A DNA stretch of 64,000 nucleotides from Actinoplanes philippinensis (GCF_900113015.1 NZ_FONV01000001.1:620001-684000); one strand, 5' to 3'. Shown: positions 41,360 through 50,830, counted from the stretch's first letter. Translations and numbers: made by a program. The notes: a model not told the origin generated them from the letters alone.

Positions 41360-44300
41360 TTGCGAGATCTCAGGCTCTTCCGGCAGCGGTCGCTGCTGGT
41401 TCTCACTCTGGTCGCGGCGGCGCTGTTCCTGCCGTCCGCCGGCCCGGCCAGCGCGGCCGACCCGTGCGCCCCGGTGGTCAATCCGATCGCCTGCGAGAAC
41501 ACCAGGACCGGCACACCGAAGACCACCTGGGACGTCAGCGGGTCGGGCAGCGCGGCGCTGCAGGGCTTCGCCACCGAGATGAGCGTCAACGTCGGCGAGA
41601 CGGTCAACTTCAAGATCGACTCCACGGCCACGTCGTACCGGCTGGACATCTACCGGATGGGCTACTACGGCGGCAACGGGGCGCGGTTCATCACCACGGT
41701 CAACCCGGTCGGGCGGCAGACCCAGCCGGCCTGCATCAGCGCGCCCACCACCGGGCTCGTCGACTGCGGCAACTGGGCGGTCTCCGCCTCGTGGCCGGTG
41801 CCGGCGACAGCGGTGTCCGGCATCTACTTCGCGCGCCTCGTGCGTACCGACGGCACCGCCGGCGCCAGCCACGTGATGTTCGTGGTCCGGGACGACGCGA
41901 GCCGCTCCGACCTGGTGTTCCAGACCTCCGACACGACGTGGCAGGCGTACAACACGTACGGCGGCAACAGCTTCTACGTCGGGTCGCCGGCCGGCCGCGC
42001 GTACAAGATCTCCTACAACCGGCCGATCACCACCCGCGGCACCGGGCCCGAGGACTTCGTCTTCAACGCCGAATACCCGATGGTCCGGTTCCTGGAGGCC
42101 AACGGGTACGACGTCAGCTACATCTCCGGCATCGACACCGACCGGCGCGGGTCCCTGCTGCGCAACCACAAGTCGTTCCTGTCGGTCGGGCACGACGAGT
42201 ACTGGTCCGGGCAGCAGCGCGCCAACATCGAGTCGGCCCGCGACGCCGGCCTGCACCTGGCGTTCTTCAGCGGCAACGAGGTGTTCTGGAAGACCCGCTG
42301 GGAGACCAGCGTGGACGGATCGGGCACCCCGTACCGGACCCTGGTCTGCTACAAGGAGACCCACGCCAACGCGGCCATCGACCCGAGCACCGAATGGACC
42401 GGCACCTGGCGCGACGCGCGGTTCAGCCCGCCGAAGAACGGCGGCCGGCCGGAGAACGGCCTGACCGGCACCTCCTTCGAGGTCAACTCGGGCACCGTCA
42501 ACCTGCAGGTCCCGGCGGCCGACGGCAAGATGCGGCTGTGGCGCGGCACCACCGTCGCGAGCCAGGCGTCCAATGCCACCGCCACCCTCGGCACCGGCAC
42601 ACTGGGGTACGAGTGGGACGAGGACCTGGTCAACGCGGCCCGCCCGCAGGGGCTGATCCGGCTCTCCACCACCACCGCGAGCGGCGTCGAGATCCTCACC
42701 GACAACGGCTCCACCTACGCCTCCGGCACCGCCACCCACAACCTCACCCTGTACCGGACGGCGAGCGGCGCGCTGGTCTTCGGCGCCGGCACCGTGCAGT
42801 GGTCGTGGGGCCTGGACAGCAATCACGACCGGGGCTCCGGCGCCGCCAGCACCCCGATGAAGCAGGCCACCGTCAACCTGTTCGCCGACATGGGCGCCCA
42901 GCCGGCCACCCTCCAGTCCGGCCTGACCGCGGCGACCGCCTCCACCGACACCGTCGCGCCGACCGCGGTGATCACCGCGCCCGCCGCGGGCGCCACCGTC
43001 TCGGCCGGCACCCGGGTCACCGTCTCCGGCACCGCCACCGACACCGGCGGCGTGGTCGGCGGCGTCGAGGTCTCCACCGACGGCGGAGCCACCTGGAAGC
43101 CGGCCGGCGGACGGGGCACGTGGACGTACTCGTTCACCACCCCGAACGCGCCGGGCGCCGTCGACATCCGGGCCCGCGCGATCGACGACAGCGGCCGGAT
43201 CGGCGCGGCCGTCAGCCGGTCGATCACTGTCGGCCAGCAGACCTGCCCGTGCAGCCTGTGGACCGTCGACGACGTGCCCGCCACCCCCAGCGACCCGGAC
43301 AGCACCGGCACCGAGGTCGGCGTGAAGTTCCGCGCCGACGTGGCCGGCAAGGTCACCGCACTGCGCTTCTACAAGGGCTCCGGCAACACCGGCACCCACG
43401 TCGGCAAGCTCTGGAACGCGGCCGGCACCCAGCTGGCCTCGGTCACCTTCACCGGGGAGAGCGGCACCGGCTGGCAGACCGCCACGTTCGCCACCCCGGT
43501 GTCGCTGACCGCCGGCGCCACCTACGTCGCCTCCTACTACGCGCCGAACGGCCACTACGCCGGGGACGTCGGCTACTTCGCGGCGAACGGCGTGGACAGC
43601 GGCCCGCTGCACGCGCTGCGCGACGGGGTCGACGGCGCCAACGGCGTCTACCGGTTCGGCGCCGGTTTCCCGACCACGTCCTGGGAGTCCGCCAACTACT
43701 GGGTCGACGTCGTCTTCACCACCGACGCGACCGGGCCGGACACCACCGCGCCGACCGTCACCACCCGCTCCCCCGCCGCCGGGGCGACCGGGGTGGCCGC
43801 CGCGAGCACCGTGTCGGCGACGTTCAGCGAGGCCGTCTCGGCGGCGGAGGTCAGCGTGAGCGGCCCGTCCGGCGCGGTGGCCGGCAGCACGAGCGCCGGC
43901 ACGAACACCGTCACGTTCACCCCGTCGGCCGCGCTGGCCGCGTCCACCACGTACACGGCCACCGTCAGCGGGGCGCGCGACGCCGCCGGCAACACGATGA
44001 CCAGCACATCCTGGACGTTCACCACCGCCGCCGCGACGACCGGGCCGAACTGCCCGTGCTCGGTGTGGCCCGCTTCGGCGACACCCGCATCCCCCGCCGA
44101 CAGCGAGACCGCCGCCGTGGAGCTCGGCATGAAGTTCCGCTCCGACGTCGCCGGCCGGATCACCGGGATCCGGTTCTACAAGGGCAGCGGCAACAGCGGC
44201 ACCCACGTCGGGCGGCTCTGGTCGTCGGCCGGGACCCTGCTGGGCAGCGTGACCTTCAGCGGCGAGACCGCGACCGGCTGGCAGCAGGCGACGCTGGCCA

Positions 44301-44545
44301 CCCCGGTCACGATCAGCGCCGGCGCCACGTACGTCGTGTCATACCACGCGCCGAACGGCCGCTACGCCTTCAACGGCGGGTTCTTCGCATCCTCCGGCGT
44401 CGACAACGGCCCGCTGCACGCGCTGCGTGACGGCGTGGACGGGGTCAACGGCGTCTACCGATACGGAACCGGCGGCGTCTTCCCCACCGACAGCTGGCAG
44501 TCGAGCAACTACTGGGTGGACGTCGTGTTCACCCCGGCGAGCTAG
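41360..44545 (+). CDS. Giant secreted protein 2: N,N-dimethylformamidase-like domain, Ig-like domains, two DUF4082 modules
   Basis: A 1061-residue paralogue of the protein at 20978. Signal peptide to about residue 33 (PASA-A). Residues 34-525 are dimethylformamidase-like with the same landmarks (SVGHDEYWS, FFSGNEVFWKTRWE, GALVFGAGTVQWSWGLD). An Ig-like domain (530-625), DUF4082 module 1 (631-790), a Big_5-type Ig domain (795-890) and DUF4082 module 2 (897-1060) follow; both modules begin with a CPCS motif that giant 1 lacks. The start is TTG, eight bases after GGGGAGG. It is followed after nine bases by giant 3, so both probably share one transcript. Activity unknown. Confidence 0.8.
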   Translation: MRDLRLFRQRSLLVLTLVAAALFLPSAGPASAADPCAPVVNPIACENTRTGTPKTTWDVSGSGSAALQGFATEMSVNVGETVNFKIDSTATSYRLDIYRMGYYGGNGARFITTVNPVGRQTQPACISAPTTGLVDCGNWAVSASWPVPATAVSGIYFARLVRTDGTAGASHVMFVVRDDASRSDLVFQTSDTTWQAYNTYGGNSFYVGSPAGRAYKISYNRPITTRGTGPEDFVFNAEYPMVRFLEANGYDVSYISGIDTDRRGSLLRNHKSFLSVGHDEYWSGQQRANIESARDAGLHLAFFSGNEVFWKTRWETSVDGSGTPYRTLVCYKETHANAAIDPSTEWTGTWRDARFSPPKNGGRPENGLTGTSFEVNSGTVNLQVPAADGKMRLWRGTTVASQASNATATLGTGTLGYEWDEDLVNAARPQGLIRLSTTTASGVEILTDNGSTYASGTATHNLTLYRTASGALVFGAGTVQWSWGLDSNHDRGSGAASTPMKQATVNLFADMGAQPATLQSGLTAATASTDTVAPTAVITAPAAGATVSAGTRVTVSGTATDTGGVVGGVEVSTDGGATWKPAGGRGTWTYSFTTPNAPGAVDIRARAIDDSGRIGAAVSRSITVGQQTCPCSLWTVDDVPATPSDPDSTGTEVGVKFRADVAGKVTALRFYKGSGNTGTHVGKLWNAAGTQLASVTFTGESGTGWQTATFATPVSLTAGATYVASYYAPNGHYAGDVGYFAANGVDSGPLHALRDGVDGANGVYRFGAGFPTTSWESANYWVDVVFTTDATGPDTTAPTVTTRSPAAGATGVAAASTVSATFSEAVSAAEVSVSGPSGAVAGSTSAGTNTVTFTPSAALAASTTYTATVSGARDAAGNTMTSTSWTFTTAAATTGPNCPCSVWPASATPASPADSETAAVELGMKFRSDVAGRITGIRFYKGSGNSGTHVGRLWSSAGTLLGSVTFSGETATGWQQATLATPVTISAGATYVVSYHAPNGRYAFNGGFFASSGVDNGPLHALRDGVDGVNGVYRYGTGGVFPTDSWQSSNYWVDVVFTPAS

Positions 44546-45935
44546 GAGCGCGTCTTGACCCTACCGAAACTCCGGTCGTTCCTGTTGTGCCTGGTGCTGG
44601 CGGCGACCGTGCTCATCGTCGCGCCCGCGGCTCCGGCCGCGGCCGCGACCTGTCCGTGCACCATCTTCAGCGCGTCGTCGGTGCCGGCCAGCCCGTCCGA
44701 CTCCGACACCAGCGCGGTAGAGGTCGGCGTCAAGTTCCGGTCCGACGTCGCCGGGCAGATCACCGGTGTCCGGTTCTACAAGGGCGCGGCGAACACCGGC
44801 ACCCACGTCGGCAACCTGTGGAACTCGGCCGGCGGCAACCTGGGCACCGTCACGTTCACCAACGAGACCGCGTCCGGCTGGCAGACCGCCACGTTCGCCA
44901 GCCCGATCACGATCAGCGCCGGCACCACGTACGTCGCGTCCTACTACGCGCCGAACGGCCGCTACGCCGGGGACAGCGGCGCGCTGCTGTCGGCCGGCGT
45001 GGACAACGCGCCACTGCACGCGCTGCGCAGCGGTGAGGACGGCGGCAACGGCGTCTACCGGTACGGCACCGGCGGCGGCTTCCCCGACAGCACCTGGCAG
45101 GGCGCCAACTACTGGGTCGACGTGGTGTTCACCTCCGGCGTCACCGACACCACGCCGCCGACCGTGACCAGCACCAGCCCCGCCGCCGGCGCGACCGGGG
45201 TGGCCACCACGGCGGCGGTCAGCGCCGTGTTCAGCGAGGCGGTGCAGACCGGCACCCCGGCCCTCACCGTCGCCGGGGTCACCGGCACGACCGCCTACAA
45301 CGCCGCCACCCGGACGGTGACGTTCACGCCCGGGGCGCTCGCCGCGTCCACGAGCTACACCGCCACCGTCTCCGGCGCCCGCGACACCGCGGGCAACCTG
45401 ATGAGCCCGCTGTCCTGGTCGTTCACCACGGGCGCCGGCGGCGGATCCGGCTGCCCCTGCTCGATCTGGCCGGCCACGGCCACCCCGGCCACCGGCACGG
45501 TCAACGACAACTCGGCGGTCGAGCTGGGCGTCAAGTTCCGCACCACGACGGCCGGCTACATCACCGGGCTCAAGTTCTACAAGGGCAGCCAGAACACCGG
45601 CACGCACACCGGCTCGCTCTGGTCGAGCGCCGGCACCCGGCTGGCGAACGTGACCTTCACCGGCGAGTCCGGCTCCGGCTGGCAGACCGTCACGCTCCCC
45701 GGGCCGGTCCCGGTCACCGCGAACACCACCTACGTTGCGTCGTACCACACCGACACCGGCTTCTACTCGGTGACGGCCGGCGGCTTCTCCTCGGCGGTCA
45801 CCCGTTCTCCGCTGACCGCCCTGGCCAACGGCACGGACGGCGGCAACGGCGTCTACCGGTACGGCGCGAGCGGCTTCCCCACCAGCAGCTACCAGTCCAC
45901 CAACTACTGGGTCGACGTCGTCTTCGACACCACCG
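43240..45935 (+). repeat. Four DUF4082 modules spanning two adjacent genes
   Basis: Four coding repeats of roughly 480 bases at about 43240-43722, 44041-44545, 44640-45135 and 45445-45935. The second (end of giant 2) and third (start of giant 3) are very similar at DNA level even though they lie in different genes; for example a 23-base stretch is identical at 44346-44368 and 44947-44969. Each begins with CPC(S/T) and ends with NYWVDVVF. The pattern suggests duplication and unequal exchange. Confidence 0.8.
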
Positions 45936-48900
45936 CGGCGGACACCCAGGCGCCGTCCCTGGCCGGCCGCGCCCCGGCCGCCGGAGCCTCCGGGGTGGCC
46001 ACCACGACCGCTGTGACAGCGGCGTTCACCGAGCAGGTCACCGCGGCCTCGATCGTGCTGACCGGCCCGTCCGGGACCGTGGCCGGCTCCACCACCTACG
46101 ACGCGACCACCGCCACGGCGGTCCTCACCCCGTCCACGGCGCTCGCCAACTCCACCTCGTACACCGCCACGGTGAGCGGGGCCCGGGACGCCGCGGGCAA
46201 CGTGATGACGCCGGTGACCTGGTCGTTCACCACGTCGGCGCCACCTCCGCCGCCACCGGACCAGGGCCCGGGCGGCCCCGTCCTGGTGATCAAGTCGGCG
46301 GTCTCCGGCGCCAGCGGGTTCACGTCGTTCGCCGCCGAGGTGCTGCGCGCCGAAGGCCTCAACGAGTTCGCCACCGTCGACCTGTCCGCGGTCACCCCGG
46401 CGCTGCTCGCCCAGTACGACGTGGTCCTGCTCGGCTCCACGCCGCTCACCGCGGCCCAGGTCAGCACGTTCACCACCTGGGTCACCGGCGGCGGCAACCT
46501 GATCGCCTTCCGGCCGGACAAGCAGCTCGCGAGCCTGCTCGGCCTGACCGCCACCACCGGCACCCTGGCCGAGGGCTACCTGCGGGTCGACACCACGACC
46601 GCGCCGGGCGCCGGCATCACCGGGCAGACCATCCAGTACCACAGCACCGCCGACCGCTACACGCTCTCCGGCGCCCGTTCGGTGGCCACGCTCTACTCCA
46701 CCGGCACGACGGCCACCGTCAACCCGGCGGTGTCGCTGGCCGACGTCGGCTCATCCGGCGGGCAGGCCGCGGCGTTCACCTTCGACCTGCCGCGGTCGCT
46801 GGTCTACACCCGTCAGGGCAACCCGGCGTGGGAGAAGCAGGACCGGGACGGCCGCGCGCCGATCCGCTCCGACGACCTGTACTTCGGCGGCGCCGCCACC
46901 GACTGGGTCGACCTCACCAAGGTCGCCGTGCCACAGGCCGACGAGCAGCAGCGCCTGCTCGCCAACCTGATCGGGACGATGAACGCCGACCGCAAGCCGC
47001 TGCCCCGGTTCTGGTACTTCCCGCGCAGCCTCAAGGCGGTCGTCGTCGCCACCGGTGACGACCACGCCACCGGCGGCACCGCGGGACGCTTCGACCAGTA
47101 CCTCGCCAACAGCCCGGCCGGGTGTGTGGTCGACGACTGGCAGTGCCCGCGGTTCACCTCGTACATCTTCCCGGACACGCCGCTCACCAACAGCCAGGCC
47201 ACCACGTACCAGAACCGCGGTTTCGAGGTCGGGCTGCACCTCAACACCGGATGCGCCAACTGGACGGCGGCGTCGCTCGCGGCCAACCTCACCGACCAGC
47301 TCGCGGCGTTCCGCGCCAAGTACGGCTCGGTGCGCGCCCCGGACACCAACCGCACCCACTGCATCGTCTGGTCCGACTGGTCCACGCAGGCCAGCCTGCA
47401 GAACGCCAACGGGATCCGGCTCGACACCAACTACTACTACTGGCCGGAGACCTGGGTCGCCGACCGGCCGGGCTTCATGACCGGCTCCGGCATGCCGATG
47501 CGGTTCGCCGACACCAACGGCGGGCTCATCGACATCTACCAGGCCGCCACCCAGATGACCGACGAGTCGGGACAGAGCTACCCGTACACCCCGGACGCTC
47601 TACTCGACGCGGCCCTCGGCACGCCGGGCTACTACGGGGCGTTCACCGCCAACATGCACACCGACTACGCGACCACCTACGACAGCGACCAGGTGCTGGC
47701 GTCGGCGCAGCGCCACAACGTGCCGCTGATCAGCGGCCACCAGCTGCTCACCTGGCTGGACGGGCGCAACGCGTCGTCGTACTCGAACATCGCCTGGACC
47801 GGGAACGACCTGACGTTCGCGGTCAACGTCGGCACCGGCGCCAACGGCCTCACCGGCATGGTGCCCACCGCCGGACCGGGCGGGCGGACACTGTCCACCC
47901 TGACCCGGGCCGGAGTCGCGGTCCCGTTCACCCGGACCACGATCAAGGGCGTCGAGTACGCGTTCTTCACCGCCGCGCCCGGTGCGTACACGGCCGGTTA
48001 CGCCGCCGCGGCCACCGCGACGCTCACCGCTTCGGCCGCGGCCGAGGCCGGCGGGACCAGCGCATCGGTCACGGTCGCGACCAGCACGGCGACGAAAACC
48101 ATCATCGAGTACGGGCTCCGCGCGACCGAACTCACGCAAAAGGCAGTCGACGGCTCGCAGACCGGCAAACGCACCGTCACCCTGTCCGGACTCGAGCCCG
48201 CCACCACCTACTGGTACCGGGCGAAGGTGACCACCCCGGACGGCCGGACCACCACCGGCCCGCTGCAGAAGGTCACCACCGGCGCCCGCGACCGCACCGG
48301 CCCGGCCACGTCCGGGGTCACCGTCACCGCCCGCCCGGACGGCACCGCCCAGGTGCAGTGGAAGTCCAGCGAACCCGCCGACGCCACCCTGCTCGTCGGC
48401 GCCTCGGCGAAGTCGCTGGCCAAGTGGCCCGGAACCCGCGACGCGACCCGGCTCAGCGCCGTGGTGACGGGTCTGGAGCCGCGCACCACGTACCACTACC
48501 GGGTCCGCAGCGTCGACGCGGCAGGCAACGTCTCCACCTGGCCGGCGCTGGACAAGCCGGCGGCGACGTTCGTGTCGTCCGCCACCGGTGTCGCCGACCA
48601 CACCGCCCCGCAGCAGCGGACCGGTGTCGAGTCCGGAGTCACCGTCGGCGACGACGGGGTGCGGCTCGCCGGGTCCGCCCGCAGCGGCACCCTGGTGTCC
48701 CGGGTGATGGACGCCCAGCAGATGGTCCGCTGGGACCGGCTCACCTATCAGGGCAGAGTGCCTGCGGGGGCGACCCTCACGGTGTACGTGCGCACCGGCA
48801 GCACCGCGGTACCGGACGGCACCTGGAGCGGGTGGACCGCCGTCGGCCAGAACGGCAAGGTGCCCGGCGGATCCCGATACATCCAGTACCGGGCCGAACT

Positions 48901-48991
48901 GACCCGCACCGCCGCCGGCGACAGCCCCGTCCTGCGGGGCGTGGGCATCACCTCCGACGGCCGTTCCCTGCACCACCCGACCGAGAAGTAA
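44555..48991 (+). CDS. Giant secreted protein 3: DUF4082 modules, ThuA-like and polysaccharide-deacetylase-like region, FnIII domains
   Basis: A 1478-residue secreted protein. Signal peptide to about 30; DUF4082 module 1 (31-192); Big_5 Ig domain (196-290); module 2 (295-455); a second Big_5 Ig (460-560); a Pro-rich linker; a Rossmann/ThuA-like segment (577-695, VVLLGSTPLTAAQV, WVTGGGNLIAF); a deacetylase-like region (about 800-1130) with VVVATGDDHATGG (834) and VGLHLNTG (892); two fibronectin III domains (1152-1342); and a C-terminal beta-rich domain. Unlike giants 1 and 2 it has no dimethylformamidase region. The second NodB histidine motif is atypical (single HLNTG), so catalysis is uncertain. 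TTG start after GGAG. Confidence 0.78.
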   Translation: MTLPKLRSFLLCLVLAATVLIVAPAAPAAAATCPCTIFSASSVPASPSDSDTSAVEVGVKFRSDVAGQITGVRFYKGAANTGTHVGNLWNSAGGNLGTVTFTNETASGWQTATFASPITISAGTTYVASYYAPNGRYAGDSGALLSAGVDNAPLHALRSGEDGGNGVYRYGTGGGFPDSTWQGANYWVDVVFTSGVTDTTPPTVTSTSPAAGATGVATTAAVSAVFSEAVQTGTPALTVAGVTGTTAYNAATRTVTFTPGALAASTSYTATVSGARDTAGNLMSPLSWSFTTGAGGGSGCPCSIWPATATPATGTVNDNSAVELGVKFRTTTAGYITGLKFYKGSQNTGTHTGSLWSSAGTRLANVTFTGESGSGWQTVTLPGPVPVTANTTYVASYHTDTGFYSVTAGGFSSAVTRSPLTALANGTDGGNGVYRYGASGFPTSSYQSTNYWVDVVFDTTAADTQAPSLAGRAPAAGASGVATTTAVTAAFTEQVTAASIVLTGPSGTVAGSTTYDATTATAVLTPSTALANSTSYTATVSGARDAAGNVMTPVTWSFTTSAPPPPPPDQGPGGPVLVIKSAVSGASGFTSFAAEVLRAEGLNEFATVDLSAVTPALLAQYDVVLLGSTPLTAAQVSTFTTWVTGGGNLIAFRPDKQLASLLGLTATTGTLAEGYLRVDTTTAPGAGITGQTIQYHSTADRYTLSGARSVATLYSTGTTATVNPAVSLADVGSSGGQAAAFTFDLPRSLVYTRQGNPAWEKQDRDGRAPIRSDDLYFGGAATDWVDLTKVAVPQADEQQRLLANLIGTMNADRKPLPRFWYFPRSLKAVVVATGDDHATGGTAGRFDQYLANSPAGCVVDDWQCPRFTSYIFPDTPLTNSQATTYQNRGFEVGLHLNTGCANWTAASLAANLTDQLAAFRAKYGSVRAPDTNRTHCIVWSDWSTQASLQNANGIRLDTNYYYWPETWVADRPGFMTGSGMPMRFADTNGGLIDIYQAATQMTDESGQSYPYTPDALLDAALGTPGYYGAFTANMHTDYATTYDSDQVLASAQRHNVPLISGHQLLTWLDGRNASSYSNIAWTGNDLTFAVNVGTGANGLTGMVPTAGPGGRTLSTLTRAGVAVPFTRTTIKGVEYAFFTAAPGAYTAGYAAAATATLTASAAAEAGGTSASVTVATSTATKTIIEYGLRATELTQKAVDGSQTGKRTVTLSGLEPATTYWYRAKVTTPDGRTTTGPLQKVTTGARDRTGPATSGVTVTARPDGTAQVQWKSSEPADATLLVGASAKSLAKWPGTRDATRLSAVVTGLEPRTTYHYRVRSVDAAGNVSTWPALDKPAATFVSSATGVADHTAPQQRTGVESGVTVGDDGVRLAGSARSGTLVSRVMDAQQMVRWDRLTYQGRVPAGATLTVYVRTGSTAVPDGTWSGWTAVGQNGKVPGGSRYIQYRAELTRTAAGDSPVLRGVGITSDGRSLHHPTEK

Positions 48992-49005
48992 CACCCCTCC
49001 CCCAG

Positions 49006-49041
49006 CCGCCCCGGCGCCCGTCCCCACGGGCGCCGGGGCGG
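49006..49041 (+). terminator. Terminator hairpin after giant protein 3
   Basis: Perfect 16-bp stem, CCGCCCCGGCGCCCGT (49006-49021) with its complement at 49026-49041, loop CCCC, 14 bases after the stop of giant 3. Confidence 0.85.
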
Positions 49042-49291
49042 TCCCCGTTCCCGCCCCGCCCCAGCCGCGCCCCGCCGTGCCCCACCCCGGCCGGAAACCA
49101 GCGCCGCAACAGCACGGGCGGATCGGCCGGCGGTCAGCGCGGTATCAAGAGCCCGGAGACAGCACTGGAGGGTGGGTGAGCGGGGTGGTGCCGGGGGCTG
49201 GTGTGAGAGGTGGGACGGGGCTCTGAGGCCGTGTGGGTGGGGGCGCGTGGCCGTACCCGTGAAAGGAATTGAGCTGGACCGGGAACGCACA

Positions 49292-49320
49292 GTGGCCCAG
49301 GGAGAGACTCCCTGGGCCAC
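49292..49320 (-). terminator. Terminator hairpin after the priming transferase
   Basis: Perfect 13-bp stem, GTGGCCCAGGGAG (49292-49304) with CTCCCTGGGCCAC (49308-49320), loop AGA, 13 bases beyond the stop of the sugar-phosphate transferase at 49334. Confidence 0.85.
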
Positions 49321-49333
49321 CGGTACAGGTGGG

Positions 49334-50830
49334 TCAGTAGGCGCCTGAGCTGCGGACCACCGCGCTGACCGTGCGGAAGAGGATGGCCAGGTCCATGGCG
49401 AGTGACCAGTTCTCGACGTAGGTGAGGTCGAGGCGGATCGACTCCTCCCAGGACAGGTCGGAGCGGCCGGAGACCTGCCACAGGCCGGTCAGGCCGGGCT
49501 TGACGACCAGGCGGCGCAGCATGTCGGCCGGGTAGTCGGCGACCTCCTTGGCCAGCGGCGGGCGCGGGCCGACCAGCGACATGTCCCCTTTGACCACGTT
49601 GATCAGCTGGGGCAACTCGTCGATGCTCAGGCGGCGCAGCCACTTGCCGACGGGGGTGATCCGCGGGTCCTCGCGCATCTTGAACAGCGCGCCGTCGGTG
49701 TCGTTGAGGTTGCCGAGCTCGAAGAGGCGGGCCTCGGCGTCGACCGTCATGGTCCGGAACTTGTAGAGCGTGAACGGCTTGCCGTCGCGGCCGACGCGCT
49801 CCTGGGTGAAGATCGCCGGGCCGCGGCCGCCCTTGCCGTACCGGACGAGCAGCGCCACCACCGCGAGCACCGGTGACAGCAGCATGATCAGCAGGATCGC
49901 GCCGACCCGGTCGAAGATCTCCTTGACCACGCGGGCGCTGCCCTTGAGGCGTGGGTGCTCGACGTGCAGCATCGGCAGGCCGTCGACGGGGCGGATGGTG
50001 GTGCGGTCGCCGGCCACGTCGACCAGGGTGCTGGCCACGATGAGGTCGATGTCGTCGCGTTCCAGCTGCCAGGCGAGGCGGCGGACGGCGGGGCCGTCGA
50101 TCTCCGGGCAGGAGAGCACGATCACGGTGTCGGCATCGGACCTCGCGACCGCGGTGGCCACGTCGTCGAAGGTGCCGTAGATCGGTGGCATGCCGGTGAC
50201 CGCGTGGCTGCGGACCATGCCGGGCGGCAGGCACGCGCCGATGACGCCGAGACCGTGGAAGCGCTCCCGGCTGAGCCGGCGGGTCATGTCGAGGACGGCC
50301 CGCTCGTGACCGACCAGGACCACCCGGTGCAGCCGCCGGCCGCGGGCCCAGGCCCGGTGCAGGCGCTGCCGGAAGAAGAATCGTGCGCCGAGGTCGACGA
50401 GGATCGCCAGCGGCATCACGATGCTCACATAACCGCGGGCCAAACGGAGGTCGAAAGCGAAGGACACAATGGCGAGACCGGCGGTCAGGGCCAATCCGGC
50501 ACGGAATACCCGCGCATACTCCTCGGTGCCGACGAAGAGGTGACGGGGCTCATATGCGCGGTTGAACGCCAGGCAGGCGATCCACGCGACCGGCAACAGC
50601 AGGGTGAGGAGCAGGTAGTCACGCTGATAGGGCGCGATGCCCTCGCTGCCGAAGCGGATCAGCAGCGCCCACGAGGCGGCGCTCAGGCCGACCACGAAGT
50701 CTAGGAGATAGAGCGTCAGCGCATAGCGGCTCTGCCAGCCCGCTCGCGCCTTCGTCGCCCGGGAGCGCGCCTTGAGCTGCGCGGCCGTCGCCGCCAGGTC
50801 AACGGTCTCCACGGATTCAATTGTCTGCAC
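49334..50830 (-). CDS. Polyprenyl-phosphate sugar phosphotransferase (EPS priming enzyme)
   Basis: A 498-residue WbaP/CpsE-type priming transferase. Four N-terminal membrane helices (to about 170), a Rossmann-like central domain (RRLHRVVLVGHERAVLDM near 183), one re-entrant helix (EIFDRVGAILLIMLLSPVLA near 311) and the catalytic cytosolic domain with FTLYKFRTM (about 355), SIDELPQLINVVKGDMSLVGPRP (about 400) and GLTGLWQVSGRSDLSWEE. It transfers a sugar-1-phosphate, usually hexose or an amino sugar, from a nucleotide sugar to undecaprenyl phosphate, starting EPS assembly. ATG 50830; the 231-base gap upstream probably holds its promoter. Confidence 0.92.
   Translation of the reverse strand: MQTIESVETVDLAATAAQLKARSRATKARAGWQSRYALTLYLLDFVVGLSAASWALLIRFGSEGIAPYQRDYLLLTLLLPVAWIACLAFNRAYEPRHLFVGTEEYARVFRAGLALTAGLAIVSFAFDLRLARGYVSIVMPLAILVDLGARFFFRQRLHRAWARGRRLHRVVLVGHERAVLDMTRRLSRERFHGLGVIGACLPPGMVRSHAVTGMPPIYGTFDDVATAVARSDADTVIVLSCPEIDGPAVRRLAWQLERDDIDLIVASTLVDVAGDRTTIRPVDGLPMLHVEHPRLKGSARVVKEIFDRVGAILLIMLLSPVLAVVALLVRYGKGGRGPAIFTQERVGRDGKPFTLYKFRTMTVDAEARLFELGNLNDTDGALFKMREDPRITPVGKWLRRLSIDELPQLINVVKGDMSLVGPRPPLAKEVADYPADMLRRLVVKPGLTGLWQVSGRSDLSWEESIRLDLTYVENWSLAMDLAILFRTVSAVVRSSGAY

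Larger units (their letters stand above)
48992..49333. other. Convergent intergenic region with two terminators, no gene
   Basis: 342 bases between giant 3 and the convergent priming transferase gene. Terminators lie at 49006-49041 and 49292-49320. The middle is Pro/Arg-codon-like GC-rich sequence without a supported gene. Confidence 0.6.

Noticed and set aside
41275-44430. Second long plus-strand frame overlapping giant protein 2 in another reading frame
   Set aside because: Arg/His/Pro-rich translation without domains; the other frame has a signal peptide, DUF4082 modules and a good ribosome site.
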